Both the position numbers and the translations under genes were made by a program. Shown here in pieces: positions 15,068 to 22,493 of a stretch of DNA of 48,261 nucleotides. Source of the stretch: Selenomonadales bacterium (GTDB lineage Bacteria; Bacillota; Clostridia; Christensenellales; QALW01); assembly GCA_003150515.1 (NCBI GenBank), contig QALW01000050.1, positions 1 to 48,261 on the forward strand, given 5' to 3'. Under the pieces are notes generated by a model. That model did not search any database, had not been told where the DNA came from, and saw only the letters and a list, made by a program, of their open reading frames with translations. Numbering within the stretch: the stretch's first letter is position 1; the number at the start of each line of letters is the position of its first letter.

Positions 15068-16435
15068 ATGCTTAAACCAAGCCGCTATATCGTCTCAGAG
15101 AAGAACAGAAACGGCGAGTTGTTGCTCATGAGCATTCTGCATTGCACATATGTTAAATTTCCGCAAGCGTATGCAGACGAAGTATTAACTCTTATGCAGT
15201 CGGCTGTTATTAACGAGAGCGTTGGCAACCTAAAAATTATAGATGTGTTAAAAACTAATAAAATGCTCATTGCCTCCAATTTAGACGAATCGCTGTTGGT
15301 GGACGCAATGCATAAACAGCATGTCTTTTCTAACGATTGGCTATACTTAACCATACTTCCAACAAACAATTGTAATTTTAGATGTATATATTGTTATGAA
15401 AATCCTGCGGAAGAAAATATGAACGACCAAACCGAAAAAAATATACTCGATTTTGTAAGGAAAAATATTAGAAAGTATAAAAAGTTAAGGCTCAATTGGT
15501 TTGGCGGAGAACCTTTACAGCAAAAAGAGCGGGTTGTCAGAATGAGCAGGGAAATTAACGAAATCTGCAAAGCTAACAAAATTCCCCTCGTCGGAATGAT
15601 GACAACTAATGGATACGATTTAGATTTAGAAACATTCAGGTCTTTAATTTCAAATAGAATATTGTCATATCAGGTATGTATAGACGGCAGCAAATGCACG
15701 CACAATGTTCAACGACCGCATTTTCAGAATTCCGATTCATATCAAAAGATTTATTCAAATTTATTGTCAATAAAAAGAAATATCAAATCAAATACATTCA
15801 AAATAGTGATAAGAGCCAATATGACTCCCTTTGTAGAAGAGCATTTATTAGGTCATCTTGAGGATTTAGCTTCGGATTTTGGCAATGACAAACGATTTAG
15901 TATATATTTTCAAGGCGTGAGAGACTGGGGCGGCAATAGGATTAGTGAGAACGCTGTTGAAATTGCCCCCGACGAAGAGAATTATTATAAAAAATGGTAT
16001 GATATTGCTTCTGAAAAGGGATTGAATTCTGCCGACTTTATACCTGTTGGTCCGGTAACGGGATTGTGCGAAGCCAATCTGAAGAATGGATATTTGATTT
16101 ATTATGACGGCAGTATTCATAAGTGTTCATTGGCTTCACAAGACGAAACTAGCAAGGATATCGATACCGTTGGACAAATTGAGGACGGCGGAAAGATGAT
16201 AATTGATAATGAAAAAATAGCGAAATGGATTGTTAACCGCGTATCAAGCGAAAACTGCTATAACTGCTCCCTATATCCTATTTGCTGCGGCGGCTCTTGT
16301 CCTTATTCAAAGAATATAAAAGGTCAGAAATCCTGCCTTCCTATAAAAGAGATGATAAAAGCTCATTTACGATGCCTGGATTACCGAAATATGATTCCTA
16401 CATCACTACGGGAATGTGAGGAGAATCACTTATGA
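15068..16435 (+). CDS. Radical SAM/SPASM peptide maturase (CcpM-like, Clo7bot RiPP cluster)
   Basis: A 455-residue protein with an ATG behind GAAAGGGA. The radical SAM cluster motif is CNFRCIYCY with Cys102, 106 and 109, and GGEP (146-149) follows. The C-terminal SPASM region is Cys-rich: GLCEAN (Cys334), KCS (353), CYNCSLYPICCGGSC (397-411), Cys423 and Cys436, enough for two auxiliary Fe-S clusters. Enzymes of this build install thioether or other crosslinks on Cys-containing precursor peptides. Here the stop overlaps an acyl-carrier-like gene, and two Cys-rich precursors follow. The gene set matches what I recall as the CcpM/Clo7bot peptide maturation cassette of clostridia; the exact chemistry is not known to me. 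Confidence 0.88.
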   Translation: MLKPSRYIVSEKNRNGELLLMSILHCTYVKFPQAYADEVLTLMQSAVINESVGNLKIIDVLKTNKMLIASNLDESLLVDAMHKQHVFSNDWLYLTILPTNNCNFRCIYCYENPAEENMNDQTEKNILDFVRKNIRKYKKLRLNWFGGEPLQQKERVVRMSREINEICKANKIPLVGMMTTNGYDLDLETFRSLISNRILSYQVCIDGSKCTHNVQRPHFQNSDSYQKIYSNLLSIKRNIKSNTFKIVIRANMTPFVEEHLLGHLEDLASDFGNDKRFSIYFQGVRDWGGNRISENAVEIAPDEENYYKKWYDIASEKGLNSADFIPVGPVTGLCEANLKNGYLIYYDGSIHKCSLASQDETSKDIDTVGQIEDGGKMIIDNEKIAKWIVNRVSSENCYNCSLYPICCGGSCPYSKNIKGQKSCLPIKEMIKAHLRCLDYRNMIPTSLRECEENHL

Positions 16436-16680
16436 ATATTAAAGAAACCGTTCTGATTACACTTGAAGAAAATGGGATTTACATACCTGATGATCTTGAC
16501 GAAGAACTGGATATGGATTCAATTACATTTATATCAATAGCAGTATGCATTGAAGAAAAAATGCAGATTTCAATACCGGATGAGTATTTAGCAATTGATA
16601 AATTCAAAACCATCAATAGTTTTATTGAAAATATAAATATTATTTTAAATTCGTTGGAAAATGCAGAAAAAATTGATTAG
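16432..16680 (+). CDS. Acyl-carrier-protein-like component of the peptide maturation system
   Basis: An 82-residue protein that overlaps the radical SAM stop by 4 bp (ATGA), with GAGGAGAA upstream. It has the fold signature of a carrier protein: an acidic four-helix pattern and ELDMDSITFISIAV, where the Ser of the DSI motif is the expected phosphopantetheine attachment site, then VCIEEKMQISIPDEY. It differs from fatty-acid ACP in its divergent sequence and its lack of neighbouring fatty-acid genes. Clostridial Cys-rich RiPP cassettes include an acyl-carrier-related protein of this size, which fits. Its job in a ribosomal peptide pathway is unclear; it may carry an acyl group for the peptide or act as a recognition partner. 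Confidence 0.85.
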   Translation: MNIKETVLITLEENGIYIPDDLDEELDMDSITFISIAVCIEEKMQISIPDEYLAIDKFKTINSFIENINIILNSLENAEKID

Positions 16681-16709
16681 GCAATACAATCAGGATAGGA
16701 GGTGAAAAT

Positions 16710-16841
16710 ATGCCGAAAAAGAGTCTGCGTAAAGTGGAATTAAAGAAGAAGGTTGATTCTAAAATTCGTCTTTACACAAACGGCGACGAGAGTTGCTGCA
16801 ATGGAGATCTCGGTTGCTGCAACAAGAGATGCGGCGGATAG
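16710..16841 (+). CDS. Cys-rich RiPP precursor peptide 1 (Clo7bot-like)
   Basis: A 43-residue peptide behind a very strong AGGAGGTGAAAAT site. The N-terminal leader (1-24) is basic (SLRKVELKKK) and the C-terminal core is DESCCNGDLGCCNKRCGG, with five Cys in 14 residues. The second precursor downstream shares the CCNGDxxCC arrangement and a related VELK segment in its leader. The gene lies 29 bp after the carrier protein and 47 bp before precursor 2, between the maturase and the protease, exactly where a substrate is expected. The core boundary and final modification are not determined. Confidence 0.85.
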   Translation: MPKKSLRKVELKKKVDSKIRLYTNGDESCCNGDLGCCNKRCGG

Positions 16842-16888
16842 TTGATATATTCAATCATCATTATTTCAAAGCAGAAGGAGGTGCGCGG

Positions 16889-17047
16889 ATGCGAAATTTG
16901 AAGAAGGTGCCGTTGAAAAAGCCGCAAACGGCTGTAGAATTAAAACTGTTTGGCCGTGATAATCTTGATGGCGTCCTGCGAGCTTCACAGGGCAGCGAAA
17001 ACTGCTGCAACGGCGATAAGAATTGCTGTAGCAGCAATCCCTGCTAA
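16889..17047 (+). CDS. Cys-rich RiPP precursor peptide 2 (Clo7bot-like)
   Basis: A 52-residue peptide. The ATG at 16889 follows GAAGGAGGTG at 6 bases. A longer open frame upstream overlaps precursor 1 in another frame and is not used. The leader (1-34) contains AVELKLFGRD, and the core is GSENCCNGDKNCCSSNPC with five Cys. CCNGDxxCC is shared exactly with precursor 1, while the tails differ (SSNPC against NKRCGG). The leader is nine residues longer than in precursor 1. Two related but non-identical cores imply two products from one enzyme set, or a two-component peptide. Confidence 0.87.
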   Translation: MRNLKKVPLKKPQTAVELKLFGRDNLDGVLRASQGSENCCNGDKNCCSSNPC

Positions 17048-17131
17048 ATCGTGCGGTATGACGCATGGCGGCAAACGACTGGTTTTCCGCCATGCGTCAA
17101 ATCTTATATTACCATTACAGGAGATATTATC

Positions 17132-18937
17132 GTGGATGAAAAGAATTTAAAAATCGCGGTTTTAGACAGCGGAATAAACTTAGATTATTCCTGCTTTCAC
17201 GATATGCCGGGCAGACGCTTATATATTAATTCTGCACATATGATATTGGAAGGCACATGTGCTGATGAAATCGGTCATGGAACGGCCGTTTCATTTATTA
17301 TACACAAGCATCTGCCCTTAGCGCATATTATCTCCTTTAAAATATTCAGCGAAAACGCCTATGACGCCGATAATTTGATTTTGGCGTTAAATTACATTGA
17401 TGAAAATATAGATTGCAATATAATCAATATTAGCCTGGGAATCACATGCTCCGGAAATCTATCCGAATTGAAATCAGTCTGCGATAGGCTAACGAATAAA
17501 GGCGTATTAATAATTTCTGCATTTGATAATTCCGGAATTTGCTCTTACCCCGCGGCTTTTCAAAACGTAATCGGCGTTGATATAAGTAATACTATTAAAA
17601 AACTGTTTGATTATGAATTTGTAGAAAATAGTATTGTAAATATACGCGGATATAGCAAAGAGCAAAATCTTCCCTGGCTAAATGGCAAATATATGACTGT
17701 ATCAGGAGCAAGTTTTGCCGCGCCGTATATAAGCGTTATTGTTGGCAGGCTCCTCATTTCCGGCATTAATGGATTTTCAGCTATTCTTGAACGCTTAAAA
17801 TCGGGCGCAGCTAAAATCCTTCATTATGAAACTATCGCTCCTGCAAAGGAAATGCCATTAAAAAGAGGGATATTTTTTCCTTTTAACAAAGAGATGCATA
17901 GTATAGCTCGCTTTGAAAATATGCTATCCGTAGATGTCGAGGGATTTTATGATGTAAAATATATTGGGAATATCGGCAGGAAAACATCCGAGGTAATCGG
18001 AGAAGTTTATGGTCATGATTATATAATAGAGAACTATCTTAATATAAATTGGGAAAGCAGTTTTGATAGTGTAATTTTAGGGCACACCCTAGATTTATCA
18101 AGAATAACAAATATTAATTTTGAAAAATATTTTATTGAAAAATGCATTCAATACAAGAAATCCTTGTATTCATTTGCTGAGATTCAAGAGGAATTGACCT
18201 CAAAATTATCAGGCAGCCATATTCCATGGTTTTATCCCGCCGTTAATCCAGAAGATGTACCAAAAGGGACGTTCGGAAAATTAAAAAGAATTTCAAAACC
18301 TGTCGTTGCTGTTGTTGGAACATCTCAAAGGCAAGGAAAATTCACGCTGCAATTAAAGCTGAAAATGATATTTGAGAATTCGGGATACAAAGTTGGGATG
18401 CTGGGAACCGAACCGTCATCCAAATTGTTAGGAGCGGACGAAATTTACCCTATGGGTTTTGAAACAACGGTTCATACAACAGAGTATGATTCAATCATGT
18501 ACATAAATAATTTGATGGGAAAAATCGAAAATAAAGAACCCGACTTAATTTTAGTTGGTTCTCAATCGCAAACAGTACCTATTACGGACGGTTGGATCGG
18601 TTTTTATCCAATAAAACAGCATGAATTTCTCCTTGCCTGCGCTCCTGATTGTTATATTTTATGCATAAACGTTAGCGATGATCTCCAATATATAAAGCGC
18701 ACGATAAATTATCTTGAAAATATTCTGCCGTCAAAGGTAATATGCCTCGCCCTATTCCCTTTTGATATGTTGAATAAGTGGTCTGTTATAGGCACAGCTA
18801 AGAGTGTTGTTTCCGAAGATGTGATTAACCATAAAATCAGCGAACTGAGAAAACGCCTGAAAAAGAAAGTCTATAATTTATTAGACGAAAAAACTATTTA
18901 TAAAATTGCAAATGACTGTATTTCTTATTTTCAATAA
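17132..18937 (+). CDS. Subtilase (S8) fused to a P-loop peptide-maturation protein
   Basis: A 601-residue protein with a GTG start at 17132 behind CAGGAGA; earlier codons overlap untranslated sequence. The N-terminal module (1-235) is a compact subtilisin-type peptidase with Asp12 (AVLDSGI), His49 (IGHGTAV), an oxyanion Asn near 133 (ISAFDNSG) and Ser194 (SGASFAAPY). It has no signal peptide, so it probably cuts leader peptides inside the cell. From about 241 (MPLKRGIFFPFNKEM) a second module begins like the TIGR04066-type maturation proteins of clostridial RiPP cassettes. It continues into a P-loop region with VVGTSQRQGKFT (396-407) resembling DUF1611. The fusion places leader removal and an NTP-dependent step in one chain. 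The fusion identity is from recalled family patterns. Confidence 0.82.
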   Translation: MDEKNLKIAVLDSGINLDYSCFHDMPGRRLYINSAHMILEGTCADEIGHGTAVSFIIHKHLPLAHIISFKIFSENAYDADNLILALNYIDENIDCNIINISLGITCSGNLSELKSVCDRLTNKGVLIISAFDNSGICSYPAAFQNVIGVDISNTIKKLFDYEFVENSIVNIRGYSKEQNLPWLNGKYMTVSGASFAAPYISVIVGRLLISGINGFSAILERLKSGAAKILHYETIAPAKEMPLKRGIFFPFNKEMHSIARFENMLSVDVEGFYDVKYIGNIGRKTSEVIGEVYGHDYIIENYLNINWESSFDSVILGHTLDLSRITNINFEKYFIEKCIQYKKSLYSFAEIQEELTSKLSGSHIPWFYPAVNPEDVPKGTFGKLKRISKPVVAVVGTSQRQGKFTLQLKLKMIFENSGYKVGMLGTEPSSKLLGADEIYPMGFETTVHTTEYDSIMYINNLMGKIENKEPDLILVGSQSQTVPITDGWIGFYPIKQHEFLLACAPDCYILCINVSDDLQYIKRTINYLENILPSKVICLALFPFDMLNKWSVIGTAKSVVSEDVINHKISELRKRLKKKVYNLLDEKTIYKIANDCISYFQ

Positions 18938-19418
18938 GCAGGCTATAGCCTAAGTTGAGCATAAAAGGAGTTAAACTTGCCGTTCCAAATATAATATATC
19001 TTTTCTCAAAAGCAAACAGAACGTATAAGCAATTTATACCGGCAACGATTGCAGCATTATATTAAAATGCGCGGCAGCGAGAAAAAATGCAGAGCTGCTT
19101 GGAAACAGGCTGATAAGAAAAAAAACAACATTTAAACAGCGCAATTAAAAGCATTTTATGTATTTTACAAAATAATATTGCTATTATTTGAAATTTAGAA
19201 TATAATTACTTCCAGAAAACACACAGCATTATATAGAAGGCATAGAAATCTTAAATGAAATTTATATCTGCAAACTTTGTACGTTATGCGGCGCATCTGC
19301 AATATTAAAAGATTAGAATACGGTGTAGTCAGAGAGGTATTTAATAATAATGAAATATACATTATTAAGCAACGCGGCTTATATTAAGGCAAAAATTATA
19401 ACAAGTCAGGAGAATATT
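18938..19418 (+). promoter_or_regulatory. AT-rich spacer with sigma-A promoter (19178-19206) before the DUF1989 gene
   Basis: About 480 bp without a supported gene. TTGCTA at 19178-19183 and TATAAT at 19201-19206 are 17 bp apart, so the next gene probably has its own promoter and a roughly 200-nt leader. I looked for a guanidine-type riboswitch because DUF1989 genes can follow one, and saw no convincing match. Confidence 0.5.
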
Positions 19419-19997
19419 ATGAAGAAAGAATATATAATCCCGGAATGCTCTGGAATAAAAATTGATGTCGAGCAAGGACAGAGCATTACAGTAATTGATC
19501 TTGAAGGCCAGCAGGTGGTGGATTTTTTTGCCGAAGCAGGCGGCAATGCAAATGAATTTCTTTCTACCGGAGTCACTATAGACTGCAACCAATCTCTCAA
19601 ATTAAAAGCCGGCAGTCTTATCTATACCAATTTATATAATCCCATGCTGGAAATTCTATCTGACGATGTAGGAGAACATGATTTGCTGCATCCCTGCTGC
19701 CGGAAAGAGATGTTTGATTTCTTCTATCACAACGGCAAAGGGCATCCAAACTGCCTGGATAATATAAATAAAGCGCTTGGAGAGCAGCGCTCCATTATAA
19801 CGCCCGTCAATTTATTCATGCATACGAAAATCAACGCTGACGGCAGCGTCGCAGTGCTGGAGCCGCTTTCTAAAGCGGGAGATAAAATTGTATTAAAAGC
19901 ATTAATGAATATTACATTGGGAATTGCAGCCTGCAGTGTTTCTGAAAGCAAATGCAATAGCGGAAAATGCTCGCCTATCAAAATTATTATAAATTAA
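19419..19997 (+). CDS. DUF1989 / urea-carboxylase-associated family protein
   Basis: A 192-residue protein. The ATG at 19419 is used because GTCAGGAGA lies just upstream; an earlier in-frame ATG at 19350 lacks a site. Family features are GQSITVIDLEGQQVVDFFAEA, GEHDLLHPCCRKEMFDF, and the C-terminal LEPLSKAGDKIVLKALMNITLGIAACS, which are conserved in DUF1989. The family occurs near urea carboxylase and guanidine-degradation genes and probably binds a metal through Cys and His. Here none of those partners is adjacent; the neighbour is the RiPP cluster. It has an extra Cys-rich tail (SESKCNSGKCSP), so a link to the peptide pathway is possible but unproven. Confidence 0.8.
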   Translation: MKKEYIIPECSGIKIDVEQGQSITVIDLEGQQVVDFFAEAGGNANEFLSTGVTIDCNQSLKLKAGSLIYTNLYNPMLEILSDDVGEHDLLHPCCRKEMFDFFYHNGKGHPNCLDNINKALGEQRSIITPVNLFMHTKINADGSVAVLEPLSKAGDKIVLKALMNITLGIAACSVSESKCNSGKCSPIKIIIN

Positions 19998-20134
19998 AAA
20001 CCGCAATGCCTGAATACACGCAGAAATATCTTGAAGAAGGCTTAAGATTTATTATAGCCCAAGCATGATATTGCTCATTAATAATTAACCGTATCTGATT
20101 TTTTATTTATTCCTGCTATCTTGCAGATTTAGTC

Positions 20135-20162
20135 TTGCATTTTGAAAAAACAATGGTATAAT
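20135..20162 (+). promoter_or_regulatory. Promoter of the phosphoribosyltransferase gene
   Basis: TTGCAT at 20135-20140 and TATAAT at 20157-20162 with a 16-bp spacer. The start codon follows 77 bases later. Confidence 0.6.
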
Positions 20163-20238
20163 TAAAATTCGGGAATTTTCTGAAAAGCTTTTTATAAAAA
20201 CATATTTCGCTCAAAAAGCGGCGGGGAGGATTTAAAAA

Positions 20239-20802
20239 ATGGAACAGTTTTATGAGCTTGAAGTTGCGGGCCTCAAAAGGAATCTGCCTTTATGCAAAGT
20301 AACGGACGACCTCTATATCGGAGCTTTCGTCATTTTTGGAGATGTGGAACTAACCGTTAATTCCGCAAAAGCGCTTTTAAAGCTCGCGCCCGAGCATGAT
20401 ATAATGATAACCGCGGAATCCAAGGGTATTCCGCTTATATATGAAATGGCGCGTCAATCGGGAGAGAATAAATATCTTATTGCGCGCAAAGCGCCTAAGC
20501 TCTATATGAAAAATGTGGTTTCAACTGAAGTTACCTCTATTACAACGGCAAAAAAGCAAATGCTCTATATAGACAGCGAGGACGTCTCCTTAATGTCCGG
20601 CAAACGGGTATTAATAATTGACGACGTTATAAGCACGGGCGAAAGCCTGCGCGCAGTTGAAAAGCTGGTAAAACAGTCGGGGGGCACCATAGCGGGACGC
20701 ATGGCAATAATAGCGGAGGGAGACGCTAAATACCGCGATGACATCAAATATCTGGCTTATTTGCCCTTATTCAACCCCGACGGCACTCCCAAAGAACAGT
20801 AA
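20239..20802 (+). CDS. Purine-type phosphoribosyltransferase, adenine PRT-like
   Basis: A 187-residue protein behind GGGGAGGA. The PRPP-binding motif VLIIDDVISTGESL (about 125-138) and the ITAESKGIPLIYEMARQ segment (57-73) are those of type I phosphoribosyltransferases annotated as adenine PRT in Clostridia. It would make AMP from adenine and PRPP in purine salvage; xanthine or another base cannot be excluded. It is a single gene with its own promoter and a terminator downstream, next to a convergent tRNA. Confidence 0.85.
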   Translation: MEQFYELEVAGLKRNLPLCKVTDDLYIGAFVIFGDVELTVNSAKALLKLAPEHDIMITAESKGIPLIYEMARQSGENKYLIARKAPKLYMKNVVSTEVTSITTAKKQMLYIDSEDVSLMSGKRVLIIDDVISTGESLRAVEKLVKQSGGTIAGRMAIIAEGDAKYRDDIKYLAYLPLFNPDGTPKEQ

Positions 20803-20850
20803 TAAATTTTCAGACTCAAAAAATTAAAATCAATATGCAGCAAAACAGCT

Positions 20851-20874
20851 AAAGCGCCGCAAATGCGGCGCTTT
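20851..20874. terminator. Bidirectional hairpin between the PRT gene and tRNA-Val
   Basis: AAAGCGCCGCA and TGCGGCGCTTT form an 11-bp stem with a two-base loop. It lies at the 3' ends of both the plus-strand PRT gene and the minus-strand tRNA. Confidence 0.75.
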
Positions 20875-20879
20875 AGATT

Positions 20880-20956
20880 TGGTGGGGATAAAGGGGCTCG
20901 AACCCCTGACCTCTTCGATGTGAACGAAGCGCTCTAACCAACTGAGCTATATCCCC
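20880..20956 (-). tRNA. tRNA-Val (anticodon CAC)
   Basis: On the minus strand the sequence starts GGGGATATAGCTCAGTTGG and folds into a full cloverleaf. The acceptor is GGGGATA/TATCCCC, the anticodon arm CTTCG-TTCACAT-CGAAG carries CAC, and the T arm contains GGTTCGAGCCCC. The terminal CCA is encoded. Decodes GUG. Confidence 0.96.
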
Positions 20957-21234
20957 TTCTCATGTCGACGTTTTTTATTATAAATTAAAATACAATTATT
21001 TGCAAGCAATTTTTAATATGAACTGTAACTTTTAAATATCCGGCGCATATAATTAAATACGGGAAGACCAAATTCCAAACCGTAATTCCAGAATACGGAA
21101 CGGGAACAGAATATACAATTCCCAACACCAAAACCCATAATTGTCCAAAACTTTTTACCTAAAAACGGCTACTGTCCTACCGGCGGCAGAACAGGGTTGA
21201 ACGACAAAAAACGCCGCCGGAGAACGGAGCCAAA

Positions 21235-21897
21235 ATGAGGAACAGCTCAAGCTGCTGCACGCGGCAGTCCACCCGCAGCGCAGTAATAAATGATTTCACC
21301 GTTACCAACCGCGCGGCCGGAGATATAACCGTACTGGCCACCAGAATATTCGACGGCGTGCAGCGCCGAATGGATTCCGCTCCATGCGTCGTAGATATTA
21401 AAAGCGAAATTCAGCCCGCCTCCCTGCTCAGCGCCTTTACTACAGAGCAGAAAGCCTGGACGGAGAACGTATACATCAGCGATTACAGCCAGAGCTATCA
21501 GCTTGTCGAATGCAGCGTAGTCTGCCCCGGCCGAGCCATATATTTAGACGCTCAGGGCGCCGAACAAAGCGCATACTGCACAATAAGCATTCCATATTCC
21601 GCCCTGATGATATTCCCGGAGGACGCGCTCCTGCCCGCCTTTTTAAGCTGCCTTTGCAGCGCAAGCGTGCTTTCGGCCTCCCAAAGCTCTGCGCGCGCTT
21701 CCCGCTTTAACGCATACTGCAGCGGCGCGCTGGCCGTATTTACCGCTTCCTATCTGCCCGCGCGCTTAAACGGCAGCGGACAGTTTTATCCGGATGATAT
21801 TTCCGTAAGAACCGCCTGCGTCTCCTCCTCCAATAATACCATGCCGGTTTTCACAAATTCGGACATAAGCGATTCCCCCTGCTCCTGTTCCAGATAA
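21235..21897 (+). CDS. Conserved clostridial hypothetical protein, spore-envelope type possible
   Basis: A 220-residue protein behind a weak CGGAG site. It is rich in Ser and Cys, with an opening NSSSCC and segments such as AVINDFTVTN, TRIFDGVQRRMDS and PGRAIYLDAQG that look like a beta-rich structural protein. I recall similar unannotated clostridial proteins with DFTVTN and ATRIFDxVQRR, but cannot name a family. It stands alone, 90 bp from the convergent aroK end. The opposite strand also has an interrupted helix-like frame across the 3' half, which lowers certainty about the C-terminal part. A role in the spore coat is a guess from composition only. Confidence 0.6.
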   Translation: MRNSSSCCTRQSTRSAVINDFTVTNRAAGDITVLATRIFDGVQRRMDSAPCVVDIKSEIQPASLLSAFTTEQKAWTENVYISDYSQSYQLVECSVVCPGRAIYLDAQGAEQSAYCTISIPYSALMIFPEDALLPAFLSCLCSASVLSASQSSARASRFNAYCSGALAVFTASYLPARLNGSGQFYPDDISVRTACVSSSNNTMPVFTNSDISDSPCSCSR

Positions 21898-21986
21898 AAA
21901 CCGGCTCCTTCCATTGCAGGCTCGCGGCGTTTATGGCTTCGATTATAATTTAAAATATGCCCAGCTAAGCCGGAAATCTGGAAAAT

Positions 21987-22493
21987 TCAGCCTTTCCGGC
22001 TTTCTTCCAGCATAGATATAAGCCTTTCCGCAGTAATTTCGGGCGGAGTATCGTTTTTAATCAAAAAATCCGCATAGCCTTTATAAAGCCGTTCCCGCTC
22101 ATAATACATTTTAGAAACGCGTTCCCGCGAAGTAAACAGCGGGCGCACGAGCGCGTCCGCGCGCAAAATTTCATCAAGTTCCCGTTCTATATATACTATA
22201 ACGCCCGCGGCCTTTAAAAAGGACATATTTTCACGCGAAAGCACAACCCCGCCCCCTGTGGCGATTACTGCTTCTCCGCGCCCCGAAGCCTCTTTGCAGG
22301 CCTGAGTCTCCTTCTGCCGGAAATATTCTTCCCCTTTAATTTCAAACAGCCGGCTAATGCTCATCCCCTCGGCTTCCTCCACCAAATTATCCGTATCCAA
22401 AAAGGCCATTCCCAGCTTTTGCGCCGTCAGCCGCCCGATAGTAGTCTTGCCGCAGCCCGACATGCCTATAAGCACAATATTGCTCTTTTTCAT
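21987..22493 (-). CDS. aroK: Shikimate kinase
   Basis: A 168-residue protein, the normal length for the family. Walker A is GMSGCGKTTIG (9-19), the shikimate-binding segments are LDTDNLVEE and ATGGGVVL, and the adenine lid contains ALVRPLF. It phosphorylates shikimate with ATP, the fifth step of the shikimate pathway. The start overlaps the pheA stop as ATGA. It is the last gene of the aromatic operon. Confidence 0.96.
   Translation of the reverse strand: MKKSNIVLIGMSGCGKTTIGRLTAQKLGMAFLDTDNLVEEAEGMSISRLFEIKGEEYFRQKETQACKEASGRGEAVIATGGGVVLSRENMSFLKAAGVIVYIERELDEILRADALVRPLFTSRERVSKMYYERERLYKGYADFLIKNDTPPEITAERLISMLEESRKG

Noticed and set aside
19207..19418. Guanidine riboswitch before the DUF1989 gene
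   Set aside because: The conserved ACGR and GG-rich blocks of the motif are not seen.
20880..20956. tRNA-Val as the integration site of the islands to its left
   Set aside because: No second copy of the tRNA 3' end was found by eye anywhere to the left, and no integrase is adjacent.
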